Shown in pieces: positions 18,035 to 26,075 of a DNA stretch of 32,762 bases. Within the stretch, counting starts at the first letter, position 1, and each line of letters begins with the position of its first letter. The translations under genes and the position numbers were made by a program. The notes beneath the pieces are model-generated. The model worked only from the letters and a program-made list of their open reading frames with translations. It made no database searches and had not been told where the DNA came from. The DNA comes from an uncultured Oscillibacter sp. Its GTDB lineage: Bacteria > Bacillota > Clostridia > Oscillospirales > Oscillospiraceae. The stretch is from assembly GCA_946183175.1 (NCBI GenBank), contig CAMHBH010000003.1, positions 1-32,762 of the forward strand, in the 5' to 3' direction.

Positions 18035-18730
18035 ATGAAAAAGAACGAATCCGGGAACTGTCACAAGGGACACCGTGAAAATGTGCGTCGTCGTTTCCTG
18101 ACAGGCGGCTTGGAAGTGTTCGCTTCCCATGAGATTCTCGAACTCCTCCTCTTCTACTCGATTCCCCAAAAAGATACGAACCCTCTCGCGCACAGGCTGA
18201 TAGACAAATACGGCAATCTGTTCAACGTTCTGTCCGCGCCTGTGGAGGAGTTGCAGTCGGTCGACGGCGTGGGCGAACGGACGGCGATTCTGCTTTCGCT
18301 GGTATTCCAGATAAGCCGCTGGATTCGCCTGGAAGCCATGAAAGAAGCGGGCGTTAATTTTCTTTCCACGCAAGCCGCCGGGGAGTATTGCCGGGAGTTG
18401 TTTTGCGGGAAGAAGGCCGAGGAAGTCTGGGAACTGTGCCTGAATCAGCGCGGGAACCTGATAGGACAGCACAGCATGACAAACGGCAGTATTGTTTCGG
18501 TGTCGATGGACCTCCGGACTTTGATTGCCAACGCCATCCTCAGCCACGCCGAGTCGATTCTTCTGGCGCACAATCACCCGGGCGGCGACGCGAACCCTTC
18601 CGAGGAGGACTGCGCTGCGACACGCTACATCCGGGAGGCGCTGTCGAAAGTGAATATCCCGCTACAAGACCATATCATCGTCGGCGAAAACGAGGTGGTT
18701 TCCATGCGGGAAGCCGGATTTCTGGACTAG
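18035..18730 (+). CDS. radC: RadC family JAB/JAMM-domain protein
   Basis: The 231-residue protein has an N-terminal helix-hairpin-helix part (Leu-Gln-Ser-Val-Asp-Gly-Val-Gly-Glu-Arg near residue 70) and a C-terminal MPN+/JAMM metal site: His179, His181, Pro182, Ser189 and Asp192 in the His-x-His-Pro-x6-Ser-x2-Asp pattern. The family is named for DNA repair, but its true role is unsettled; members may act as metallo-isopeptidases or nucleases. GGGAGG lies ten bases before the ATG; the frame extends upstream to 17975 only through the promoter-leader region. It is followed after 16 bases by an alanyl-tRNA editing gene. Confidence 0.93.
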   Translation: MKKNESGNCHKGHRENVRRRFLTGGLEVFASHEILELLLFYSIPQKDTNPLAHRLIDKYGNLFNVLSAPVEELQSVDGVGERTAILLSLVFQISRWIRLEAMKEAGVNFLSTQAAGEYCRELFCGKKAEEVWELCLNQRGNLIGQHSMTNGSIVSVSMDLRTLIANAILSHAESILLAHNHPGGDANPSEEDCAATRYIREALSKVNIPLQDHIIVGENEVVSMREAGFLD

Positions 18731-18746
18731 AACGAAAGGGACTTTT

Positions 18747-19907
18747 ATGGAAACGGAGAAACTTTACTACGCGGACGCGTTTATGACGGATTTCAGCGCG
18801 CGGGTGCTCAGTTGCGAACCCGATAAAGGGAAATACCTTGTCACGCTTGACCGGACGGCGTTCTATCCGGAGGGCGGCGGACAGCCCGCCGATTCCGGTA
18901 CTCTCGGCGGCGCGTCGGTCGTCGACGTACACGAGCGCGGCGGCGTGATTGTCCACACCTGCGACGCCCCATTAGAAGTCGGCGCGACGGTCTCGGGGCA
19001 AATCGACTGGCCCCGGCGCTTCGACCACATGCAGCAGCATTCCGGGGAACACATCATTTCCGGCATTCTCTGCGAAATGTTCGACTGCGACAACGTAGGC
19101 TTTCACTTGGGCGCGGACGCCGTGACCATCGACTACAACGCCGTGATTCCGTGGGAGGGGCTCTTGGAGGCCGAAGCCCGCGCCAACGCGGTTATCTGGG
19201 CCGACAAAGAGGCGGAGATTACCTTCCCCGCCCCGGACGAACTGGAACAGATGACCTACCGGAGCAAAAAGGCGCTGACGGGTGCCGTGCGGATTGTGAC
19301 GTTCCCGGAGGCCGACCGTTGCGCGTGTTGCGGGACGCACGTCCGGCGCGCCGGACAGGTCGGGCTTGTGAAGGTGATTTCGTGTCAGAAGTTCCGGGAG
19401 GGCGTCCGGATTGAGATTCTCTGCGGGAAACGGGCCGTCGACTACCTCTCCGCCGTATTCGAGCAGGGCAGGGCCGTCGGACAGCGGCTGTCCGTGAAGC
19501 CGACGGAGACGCTTCCGGCGGTGGAGCGGCTGGAAGCCGAACTCGCGGCAGTCAAGGAGGAACTCGCCGCGCGCGAACAGGAAGCCTACGACGCCCTCGC
19601 GCGGGAGCGCGCCGGGGCCGGGAACGTCGTATTATTCCGCGCGCCGACGCGTCCGGACAGCGCGCGGCGTCTGGCCGACACCGTCGCCAAACAGTGCGGG
19701 GGCCTCGCGGCGGTATTCGCGGGGCAGGACGGCGCGGGGTACGTCTACGCGCTTGTCCGCGCGGACGGCGCGGCCTTCTCCGTCAAAGACATGAACACGG
19801 CCTTACACGGGCGCGGCGGCGGGCGCGGCGGATTCGCGCAGGGAAGCGTACAGGCCGCGCGCGCCGACATTGAGACGTTTTTCCGGGAACACCCCGGTTT
19901 GGCCTGA
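18747..19907 (+). CDS. Alanyl-tRNA editing protein, AlaX type with DHHA1 tail
   Basis: This free-standing editing enzyme hydrolyses Ser or Gly wrongly attached to tRNA-Ala. The 386-residue protein resembles the AlaRS editing region without the synthetase core. The zinc site is visible as His98-x3-His102 (in QQHSGEH) and Cys194/Cys195-x-x-His198 (in CACCGTH). An N-terminal Phe-Tyr-Pro-Glu-Gly-Gly-Gly-Gln motif is at residues 39-46, a coiled-coil-like stretch spans about 250-285, and the C-terminus holds a DHHA1-type domain with a Gly-Arg-Gly-Gly-Gly-Arg-Gly-Gly segment near 352-360. That makes it the longer AlaX subtype. AAAGGGA precedes the ATG. Confidence 0.92.
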   Translation: METEKLYYADAFMTDFSARVLSCEPDKGKYLVTLDRTAFYPEGGGQPADSGTLGGASVVDVHERGGVIVHTCDAPLEVGATVSGQIDWPRRFDHMQQHSGEHIISGILCEMFDCDNVGFHLGADAVTIDYNAVIPWEGLLEAEARANAVIWADKEAEITFPAPDELEQMTYRSKKALTGAVRIVTFPEADRCACCGTHVRRAGQVGLVKVISCQKFREGVRIEILCGKRAVDYLSAVFEQGRAVGQRLSVKPTETLPAVERLEAELAAVKEELAAREQEAYDALARERAGAGNVVLFRAPTRPDSARRLADTVAKQCGGLAAVFAGQDGAGYVYALVRADGAAFSVKDMNTALHGRGGGRGGFAQGSVQAARADIETFFREHPGLA

Positions 19908-19918
19908 TTTTACGCGAC

Positions 19919-19954
19919 GCCTCCCCCGTTACGCGGGGGAGGCTGATTTCGTTT
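19919..19954. terminator. Hairpin terminator between alaX-type gene and sigE
   Basis: GCCTCCCCCG (19919-19928) pairs with CGGGGGAGGC (19934-19943) around TTACG, followed on the plus strand by TGATTTCGTTTT. It lies between two convergent genes. The minus-strand side lacks a good U-tract, so it terminates mainly plus-strand transcription. A near-identical stem occurs at 31992-32015. Confidence 0.8.
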
Positions 19955-20656
19955 TCACGACAAACGCAGAATTTCCTTTTTCAGACGCGAGATAATGCGC
20001 TTTTCCAGCCGGGAAATGTACGACTGCGAAATGCCCAGCACGTCGGCGACTTCCTTCTGTGTACGCTCCCGCCCGCCGCCGAGGCCGAAGCGGAGTGTGA
20101 TAATCTGCCGTTCGCGCGGCGGCAACAGGCTGATGGCGTGGAACAGCAGTTCCCTGTCCACGTCCTCCTCGATGGGCCTCATGACGATATCGGCCTCCGT
20201 GCCGAGTACGTCCGAAAGCAACAGCTCGTTTCCGTCCCAATCGGTATTGAGCGGCTCGTCGAACGAGATTTCGCCCTTGCGGCCCGCGTTCTTGCGTAAG
20301 TACATGAGAATCTCGTTCTCGATACAGCGCGAGGCGTAGGTCGCCAGTTTGATATTCTTTTCGGCGCGGTAAGTCCCGACGGCCTTGATAAGCCCGATAG
20401 TACCGATGGAAATCAGGTCTTCAATATTGATTCCGGTATTCTCGAAGCGCCGCGCGATGTAGACGACCAGCCGGAGATTGTGTTCGATGAGTTCCTGCCG
20501 GGCGTCCTCCTCCGTGGCCCGTTCCAGTAATTCCGCCTCCCGTTCGCGGCTAAGCGGCATAGGCAAGGTGTCACTGCCGCCGATATAGTAAATGTCGGCG
20601 TCCGTCCGCGCGAGCAGACACCGCGCCGCGTCGCGTATTGCCCGAAACATCCCCAT
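19955..20656 (-). CDS. sigE: Pro-sigma-E, mother-cell sporulation sigma factor
   Basis: SigE directs early mother-cell gene expression after asymmetric division. The 233-residue protein aligns along its length with Bacillus SigE: an N-terminal pro-sequence, then Tyr-Tyr-Ile-Gly-Gly-Ser, a near-invariant region 2 ([15 protein letters not shown]) and a region 4 helix-turn-helix ending [11 protein letters not shown]. By analogy with the Bacillus cleavage between two Tyr residues, processing would fall between Tyr23 and Tyr24, giving a pro-sequence slightly shorter than the 27 residues of Bacillus. AAGGAGG six bases upstream sets the ATG at 20656. Its start lies inside the 3' end of spoIIGA. Confidence 0.95.
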   Translation of the reverse strand: MGMFRAIRDAARCLLARTDADIYYIGGSDTLPMPLSREREAELLERATEEDARQELIEHNLRLVVYIARRFENTGINIEDLISIGTIGLIKAVGTYRAEKNIKLATYASRCIENEILMYLRKNAGRKGEISFDEPLNTDWDGNELLLSDVLGTEADIVMRPIEEDVDRELLFHAISLLPPRERQIITLRFGLGGGRERTQKEVADVLGISQSYISRLEKRIISRLKKEILRLS

Positions 20657-21488
20657 AACGCGCCTCCTTTTCGATGATTTCCCCGCCCCAGAGGGCCGCG
20701 TAGCCCTGCCCCAATTCCGTCGGCGAGAGGGCCAGCCGCAAACCCGGATACCGTACCGCGCCGAGTTCTACCCAGTCGCTTTCGACGCTCAGGAGTAACC
20801 CGGAGTGTACGCCGACGGCGTGGTAGGGCAACAGCCGGGGCCGCAGGGACGGGGCGCACTCCATACACGGCGACAGTAAGTCCGGCGGATTCCGCAGGGC
20901 GTCGGGCGTCAGCGACGCCGCGAGCGCCGGCGGGAACAGCCGTTCCGGCACCTCCGGCGAGAGTACAAGTACGGGTTGGCCGCCGTCCGAAAGCGTGTTG
21001 CCGCTGTCGTGCAGGGCGGTCAGCTCCGCGACGCGCCCGCCGACGCATACGCGCACCGGGAACAGTTCCCCGGCGGCATGGTGTCGGGCGGCGGTCCGGA
21101 AGAATACCGCGAGTAACAGCCACGCGCACAGCGCCGCGCACAGGAAGGTTACGGCGTCGGTGTCGGCGGCGCTCAGGGCCATGACGCCTCCGGCGAGCGC
21201 GCACGAGACCGCGAAAAAGAGGAGTGTCAGCCGCGCGAGGTGTTCTTCCTGTCCGAAGGCGACGAGGCACAGCCCCACGCCCACGGCGCATTTGACGGGG
21301 GCCGCCGTCAGGAACGCCCAGCCGGGGAGCCACGCCGCCGCCGCGTACAGGCCGCCCATGCAGGCCGCCGCGATACAGTGTCCCATGCGGGGGGCCGTGC
21401 CCGACAGCCGCGCCGTGATGAGCAGTAACAGGAAGTCCGTAGCCGCGTTGAGGACAAAGACACTGTCTATGTAAACAACCGTCGCAAT
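20571..21488 (-). CDS. spoIIGA: Sporulation sigma-E factor-processing peptidase SpoIIGA, probable ATT start
   Basis: SpoIIGA is the membrane aspartic protease that activates pro-SigE. About five N-terminal hydrophobic segments are followed by a soluble domain with His-Asp-Ser-Gly-Asn-Thr, the catalytic motif (Asp161 counting from 21488). The conserved N-terminal Val-Tyr-Ile-Asp-Ser-Val-Phe sequence lies upstream of the first ATG (21386), so 21386 would cut off the first membrane helix. Between the in-frame TAG six codons upstream and that conserved stretch there is no ATG, GTG or TTG; ATT at 21488-21486, preceded by CGGGGGCG, is the best initiator. The C-terminus extends 86 bases into sigE in another frame, and this tail looks unlike a conserved domain. 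Confidence 0.8.
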   Translation of the reverse strand: MATVVYIDSVFVLNAATDFLLLLITARLSGTAPRMGHCIAAACMGGLYAAAAWLPGWAFLTAAPVKCAVGVGLCLVAFGQEEHLARLTLLFFAVSCALAGGVMALSAADTDAVTFLCAALCAWLLLAVFFRTAARHHAAGELFPVRVCVGGRVAELTALHDSGNTLSDGGQPVLVLSPEVPERLFPPALAASLTPDALRNPPDLLSPCMECAPSLRPRLLPYHAVGVHSGLLLSVESDWVELGAVRYPGLRLALSPTELGQGYAALWGGEIIEKEARYGDVSGNTRRGAVSARADGRRHLLYRRQ

Positions 21489-21505
21489 CGCCCCCGTTCG
21501 CCTCT

Positions 21506-21511
21506 ATTATA
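21506..21511 (-). promoter_or_regulatory. Predicted -10 box of spoIIGA
   Basis: On the minus strand a perfect TATAAT lies only 17 bases before the ATT proposed as the spoIIGA start, giving a leader of roughly ten bases. No good -35 hexamer is found 16-18 bases upstream, as expected of an activator-dependent promoter. Bacillus spoIIG needs Spo0A, but I could not find a clear 0A box. Confidence 0.5.
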
Positions 21512-21630
21512 GCCCCGGGAGCGCGGGAAAGCGGTCGGAAAAAGGCGTCGGCGGCGAGTTTGTACGGCGGGACGCCTTTCCCGCTTGGCACGGAGGGCGC
21601 GCCGGCGACGGGAAAAAGTGAATTTTCCGG

Positions 21631-21659
21631 TTGACACGGCTACCGATACCGTGTACAAT
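21631..21659 (+). promoter_or_regulatory. SigA-type promoter of the comEC operon
   Basis: TTGACA (21631-21636), a 17-base spacer and TACAAT (21654-21659). It drives comEC and probably the genes through glnS; the leader is about 84 bases. Confidence 0.85.
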
Positions 21660-21720
21660 GGAAGCGACTTTAGAGGGCGATTCCGCACGGTTTCCGGCAC
21701 TTTCCGGTAATTTCTGACAG

Positions 21721-21746
21721 GTGTCGCGCCGGAAAGCCGGGGACAC
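21721..21746 (+). promoter_or_regulatory. Hairpin covering the comEC translation start region
   Basis: GTGTC (21721-21725) pairs with GACAC (21742-21746), and CCGG (21729-21732) with CCGG (21737-21740) around AAAG. The only Shine-Dalgarno-like bases (GGGG, 21739-21742) lie in its 3' arm, three bases from the ATG spacing region. This suggests weak or regulated translation of comEC. Confidence 0.45.
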
Positions 21747-21749
21747 GCT

Positions 21750-23990
21750 ATGAGAATTTTGGCGCTATTCTGCGGGGCCTTCTCCGCCGGAATCTTTCTG
21801 GCACAGTACCTTGTTCCGGAACGGTTTCTGCTGTCGTGCGCGCTGGCGGCGTTCGTACTGGCCTGTACGCGCTTCTTACTCCCGGGCCGCGCCGGAAAGC
21901 GTCTACTGCTCCTCGGCGTGGGGCTGTCGCTGGCCTTCGGCTACGACTGGCTATACCTCCGGCAGACCGTCGACGCCCTGTCGGGGCTGTACGGCGCGCA
22001 ACAGGCCGTTTCCATGACGCTGTGCGACTACGCGGAGCCTACGGCGTGGGGCGCGCGGGTATCTGTAAAGGTGGACGGCCTCCCGGGGCGCGTGTGCTAC
22101 TACGGCAAGCGCGACTTGTTAGACCTCCGCCCCGGCGTCGTGCTCCGGGATTCGGTGCGCTTCGAGGACGCCCGCCGCATCCGCGAAAGCGACATTACAA
22201 CATTCACGTCAAAGGGCGTCTTTACGCTGGCCTACGGGCGCGGGGTTACGTCTACGGAGAATGTTTCGGGCGTCGATTCCGCGCGGTGGTGGCCTGTCCG
22301 CACGGGCCGCGCCATGCGCGAACAGATACGGCGTATTTTCCCGGGCGACGCCGCGCCATTCCTCTCCGCCCTGCTCACCGGAGACCGTACAGGCCTTTCC
22401 ACGGTCTCCGCCGTGGACATCTCGGAAGTCGGGCTGTCGCACGTCCTGGCGGTGTCGGGCATGCACTGCGGGTTCCTCATTGCCCTGACGGGTTTCCTGT
22501 TCCGGCGGCGCTCCCGCGTGACGGCGGCTGTCGTCGGGATTCTGACCCTCGTCTTCTTCGCCCTGCTGACGGGCGCGAAACCGTCCGTAGTACGCGCCTG
22601 TATCATGCTGTCCCTGCTCCTGATTGCCCCGCTCGTCCGGCGCGACAACGACCCGCCGACCGCGCTTTCCGTCGCGCTGTTCCTGATTCTCCTGCAAAAC
22701 CCCTTCGCGGCGGCCTCGGTCAGTCTGCAACTCTCCTTCGCCTGCGTCGCCGGACTGCTCGCGCTGTCGCCGACGCTCTACGCCTTCTTCCGCGGCGACG
22801 CGCCGTCAGGTGTCCGCAACTTCGTTGCCGCCTCGCTCGCGGCCTCCCTCGGCGTCATTGCCTTCACCGCGCCGCTGTGCGCCGTCTACTTCGGCGCGCT
22901 GTCGCTCGTCATGCCGCTGAGTAATCTGCTGTGCCTGTGGGCTGTCGGCGGGGCGTTCGCCTCCGGACTGCTCGTCACCGCGCTGTCGTTCGCCTGTACG
23001 CCCCTCGCGGCGGTTCTGGCGTGGGTTCCCGCCCTGCTGATTCGCTATATTTTGCTCGTCGCCCATGTACTCGCGAAAATCCCGTGTCACGCGGTCTACT
23101 TCGCGAACCCGTTCCTGCAATACTGGCTCGTCTACGTCTACCTGCTCTTCGCGTGTGCCCGACTGCTACGGCGTCCGGGCGTTAGATTGTACGCGCTTTC
23201 GGTGTTGCTGTCGTGCGCGACGCTCTTCGCCACCATCCGGACGGGGGAGGCGCTGTACAACAGCGACCTGGACGCCCTCGCGCTGGATGTCGGACAGGGG
23301 CAGAGTATCGCGCTGGCGTCGCGCGGACGCTTCGCGCTCGTCGACTGCGGCAGTTCCAACAGTTGGAAGGACGCCGGGACTATCGCCGGGCAGATGTTAC
23401 GTAGCATGGGCTGTCGGCGGCTGGACGCGCTCGTACTTACGCACTTCGACAGCGACCATATCAACGGCGTCGAAACCCTGCTGGCGCGCCTGCGCGTGAA
23501 GGCGCTCTACGTCCCGGACGAACCCGGCGACGAGTTACAGTCTCTCGTCGGACGCTACAAAGTACCCGTACACATTGTGCGGGAGCGTACCGCGACGGGC
23601 TTCGGCCTCGCGCAACTCGTACTTTTCCCGCCCGTGGGCAACGCCGGGAGTAACGACTTGGGCCTGTCGGTACTGGCCTCCGCTGGGGAATCCGATTTGC
23701 TCGTCACGGGCGATATGAACCAAGACACCGAACGGCGCTTACTTTCCCGCTACGCAATGCCCGATTTAGAGGCGTACATCGCGGGGCACCACGGCTCCAA
23801 GTACGCGACTTCCGACGAACTGCTCAACGCCCTGACGCCCGAAACCGTCTGTATCAGCGTGGGGAGCAACAGCTACGGCCACCCCGCCCCCGAAACCTTA
23901 CAGCGCCTTTCCGAACACCAGTGCGCCGTCTACCGGACGGACTTAGACGGAACCATACACCTTCGCATGAACCGCGCCGCGCCGCCCTAG
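21750..23990 (+). CDS. comEC: ComEC/Rec2-type DNA uptake channel protein
   Basis: ComEC carries single-stranded DNA across the membrane in natural transformation. The 746-residue protein has N-terminal membrane segments, an OB-like domain, a Competence-domain core with Ser-His-Val-Leu-Ala-Val-Ser-Gly-Met-His-Cys near residue 235, many membrane helices, and a C-terminal metallo-beta-lactamase-type domain from about residue 505. That domain holds Leu-Asp-Val-Gly-Gln-Gly and Thr-His-Phe-Asp-Ser-Asp-His, plus a late Gly-His-His-Gly-Ser metal motif. All expected domains are intact, so this is a full-length gene. No comEA or comEB precedes it. The next gene starts 12 bases on, the usual comEC-holA order in Firmicutes. 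Confidence 0.95.
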   Translation: MRILALFCGAFSAGIFLAQYLVPERFLLSCALAAFVLACTRFLLPGRAGKRLLLLGVGLSLAFGYDWLYLRQTVDALSGLYGAQQAVSMTLCDYAEPTAWGARVSVKVDGLPGRVCYYGKRDLLDLRPGVVLRDSVRFEDARRIRESDITTFTSKGVFTLAYGRGVTSTENVSGVDSARWWPVRTGRAMREQIRRIFPGDAAPFLSALLTGDRTGLSTVSAVDISEVGLSHVLAVSGMHCGFLIALTGFLFRRRSRVTAAVVGILTLVFFALLTGAKPSVVRACIMLSLLLIAPLVRRDNDPPTALSVALFLILLQNPFAAASVSLQLSFACVAGLLALSPTLYAFFRGDAPSGVRNFVAASLAASLGVIAFTAPLCAVYFGALSLVMPLSNLLCLWAVGGAFASGLLVTALSFACTPLAAVLAWVPALLIRYILLVAHVLAKIPCHAVYFANPFLQYWLVYVYLLFACARLLRRPGVRLYALSVLLSCATLFATIRTGEALYNSDLDALALDVGQGQSIALASRGRFALVDCGSSNSWKDAGTIAGQMLRSMGCRRLDALVLTHFDSDHINGVETLLARLRVKALYVPDEPGDELQSLVGRYKVPVHIVRERTATGFGLAQLVLFPPVGNAGSNDLGLSVLASAGESDLLVTGDMNQDTERRLLSRYAMPDLEAYIAGHHGSKYATSDELLNALTPETVCISVGSNSYGHPAPETLQRLSEHQCAVYRTDLDGTIHLRMNRAAPP

Positions 23991-24001
23991 GAGGATACGC
24001 T

Positions 24002-25138
24002 ATGCCGCCCAGAAAGCCGAAAACCGATAAAAAAGCGGATACTGTACGGGCATTCCGTGCGGCGCTGGCGTCCGGCGACCCGAACGCCGTCGGGCGCGTG
24101 TACGTCTTCCACGGGGAGGAGACGTGGCTTCGCGACTTCTACCTCGGCGAATTGCGGAAATTACTCGTCCCGGAAGCGTTCTCGGCGTTCAACTACCACC
24201 GTCTCGACGGCGCGGGGCTGGACATTCGCGAGCTGTCCGAAATCGCGGAGGCCATGCCCATGATGGCAGACCGTACTTTGATAGTCGTCGCCGACTACGA
24301 CATGTCGCGCCTGTCGGACGGACAGCGCGCCGCGCTGTGTACGTTCCTCGCCGACGTGCCGGAGTGGTGCTGTGTGGCGTTCCACTACGATACAGTCCCG
24401 TATCGCCTGACCCGGCAGAAGGATTCCGAACCGGAGGAAGCGTCGGACGGCGCGCCCGCGAAAAAGAGCGCCGCCCGCGACTTAAAGAAGGCCCTCGACA
24501 CCTACGCGCAAGTCCTCGACTTCGCCCCCCTCGGACAGTCCGAACTCCTCGACTGGATTGCCGCGCAATTCCGGCAACGCGGAAAGAATATCGACCGCCG
24601 CACGGCGGAATATCTGGTTTTCACCTGCGGGAACCTCATGGACGGACTGCTACAGGAAATCGGCAAAATTTCGGACTACGTCGGCGGCGCGAACGTCACC
24701 CGGCGCGACATCGACGATATCGCCGACCCGGTACTCTCCCGGCAGGCCTTCGACCTTTCCAACGCCGTATCGGCGGGCAACTACGACGCCGCCGCTTCGG
24801 TTCTCGGCGACTTGCTCAAAATGCAGACCGTCCCCTACATGATTTCCGGGGCGCTGGGGAAGGAATTAAGACGCCTTTACACCGCGCGTCTGGCCCTCGA
24901 CTACGGGCGCGGACAGGAATGGCTTATGGACATCTGGAATATGAAGTCAGGCTACCCGGCGAAACTGGCGCTGTCGGCGGCGCGCCGGACTTCGACCGCG
25001 TGGTGTGCGTGGGCCGTGCGGCAGTGCGAGATTCTCGACCGCCGCATGAAGTCGGAACGGGGTATCGACCCCGCGGAGGAACTCAAATTTTTGCTCGTCC
25101 GGCTGAGCATGGGCCCGGGAAAAGCCCAATATAGATAG
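24002..25138 (+). CDS. holA: DNA polymerase III delta subunit
   Basis: HolA opens the sliding clamp within the clamp loader. The 378-residue protein has the N-terminal Val-Tyr-Val-Phe-His-Gly-Glu-Glu-Thr-Trp motif typical of Firmicutes delta and a conserved Gly-Asn-Leu-Met-Asp-Gly-Leu-Leu-Gln-Glu-Ile-Gly-Lys segment near residue 220, ending in an arginine-containing helical domain. A low-complexity charged insert (about residues 142-160) is unusual but in frame. AGGAGG overlapping the comEC stop, seven bases before the ATG, sets the start. The ORF is open further upstream only inside comEC. Confidence 0.9.
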   Translation: MPPRKPKTDKKADTVRAFRAALASGDPNAVGRVYVFHGEETWLRDFYLGELRKLLVPEAFSAFNYHRLDGAGLDIRELSEIAEAMPMMADRTLIVVADYDMSRLSDGQRAALCTFLADVPEWCCVAFHYDTVPYRLTRQKDSEPEEASDGAPAKKSAARDLKKALDTYAQVLDFAPLGQSELLDWIAAQFRQRGKNIDRRTAEYLVFTCGNLMDGLLQEIGKISDYVGGANVTRRDIDDIADPVLSRQAFDLSNAVSAGNYDAAASVLGDLLKMQTVPYMISGALGKELRRLYTARLALDYGRGQEWLMDIWNMKSGYPAKLALSAARRTSTAWCAWAVRQCEILDRRMKSERGIDPAEELKFLLVRLSMGPGKAQYR

Positions 25139-25149
25139 GAAGTGTCAGG

Positions 25150-25761
25150 ATGTACCGTGTGGCGGAAGTCATCGTGGTGGAGGGCAAGTACGACAAAAAC
25201 ACGCTGTCGCAGACGGTGGACGCGTCTATTGTGACTTTGGAGGGTTTCGCGGCGTTCCACGACCGGGAAAAGCTCTCGTTTCTCCGCCGCCTGGCGGAAA
25301 AACGGGGGCTGATTGTCCTGACCGACAGCGACGGCGCCGGGTTCGTACTCCGCAATTTCCTGAAGGGCGCGCTCCCGTCCGGGCGTGTGCGACACGCCTA
25401 TATTCCGGACATTCCCGGCAAGGAGCGCCGCAAGCGCGCCCCCGGACGCGAGGGCAAATTAGGCGTCGAGGGCATGCGGCCCGAAATCCTGCTGGACGCC
25501 CTGCGGCGCGCCGGGGCGACGTTTCTGGACGAGCAGACGCGCCCCCCGGACGGCGAACCGCTGACGATGACCGACTTTTTCGAGTGTGGGCTGAGCGGCG
25601 CGCCCGACAGCGCCGCGAGACGCCGCGCCTTATTACGGCGGCTGTCGCTTCCGGAGAAGCTCAACGCGCGTGGGCTTCTGGACGCGTTGAATCTGCTCTA
25701 CGGGCGGGAGCGGTTCTACGAGCTGTTGCGTGACACAGAGGGGCCTAGGGAGACCGTGTGA
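25150..25761 (+). CDS. rnmV: Ribonuclease M5-like TOPRIM protein
   Basis: RNase M5 matures 5S rRNA. The 203-residue protein has the TOPRIM motifs: Val-Val-Glu-Gly-Lys-Tyr-Asp at residues 8-14, Leu-Thr-Asp-Ser-Asp-Gly-Ala-Gly near residue 58 and a later Tyr-Ile-Pro-Asp. A positively charged linker and a C-terminal helical domain follow, as in the clostridial RnmV form. In Bacillus the gene sits beside ksgA; here it is between holA and a small gene of unknown function. AGGAAG lies about nine bases upstream of the ATG. Confidence 0.88.
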   Translation: MYRVAEVIVVEGKYDKNTLSQTVDASIVTLEGFAAFHDREKLSFLRRLAEKRGLIVLTDSDGAGFVLRNFLKGALPSGRVRHAYIPDIPGKERRKRAPGREGKLGVEGMRPEILLDALRRAGATFLDEQTRPPDGEPLTMTDFFECGLSGAPDSAARRRALLRRLSLPEKLNARGLLDALNLLYGRERFYELLRDTEGPRETV

Positions 25762-25814
25762 GGGAAAACGCGGGACGGTTCCTCTGTTGGAGTAAGTTTA
25801 CAGGAGGGTGCAAG

Positions 25815-26057
25815 ATGCGGAAATTCTTTTTCGATTCGGCGGCGCTGGGGGAAAACACGGTGGAATACTCCCTCGTGACGTGCGCCGACCGGGGGGAGTA
25901 CGGTATCTTAGTCGAATCGGGCGGCGAACAGGCGCTGATTCCCGCGATATCGGTCTCGCGCTTCCGCGTACAGGAACTGTTAGGCATGATGTGCCGCGGA
26001 CTGGTGACGCCCGTCACCGCGCGGGACGTGACCGAGGACTGGCTGGCGGCAATATAA
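25815..26057 (+). CDS. DUF6514-like small protein
   Basis: This 80-residue protein begins MRKFFFDSAALGENTVEYSL and continues with the alternating strand pattern Glu-Tyr-Gly-Ile-Leu-Val..., then an Arg-Val-Gln-Glu-Leu helix and a Pro-Val-Thr-Ala-Arg-Asp-Val-Thr-Glu-Asp-Trp-Leu tail. That layout fits small clostridial proteins I know as DUF6514, function unknown. AGGAGGG six bases upstream sets ATG 25815; a longer frame from 25758 has no ribosome site. It lies 18 bases before glnS and is probably co-transcribed. The family assignment is from memory of the pattern and should be treated as likely rather than certain. Confidence 0.7.
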   Translation: MRKFFFDSAALGENTVEYSLVTCADRGEYGILVESGGEQALIPAISVSRFRVQELLGMMCRGLVTPVTARDVTEDWLAAI

Positions 26058-26075
26058 CAGACAGGAGGCGTTACT

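Noticed and set aside
21836-22924. 362-codon ORF inside comEC
   Set aside because: It is an Arg/Pro-rich shadow in another frame of an intact comEC with clear motifs.
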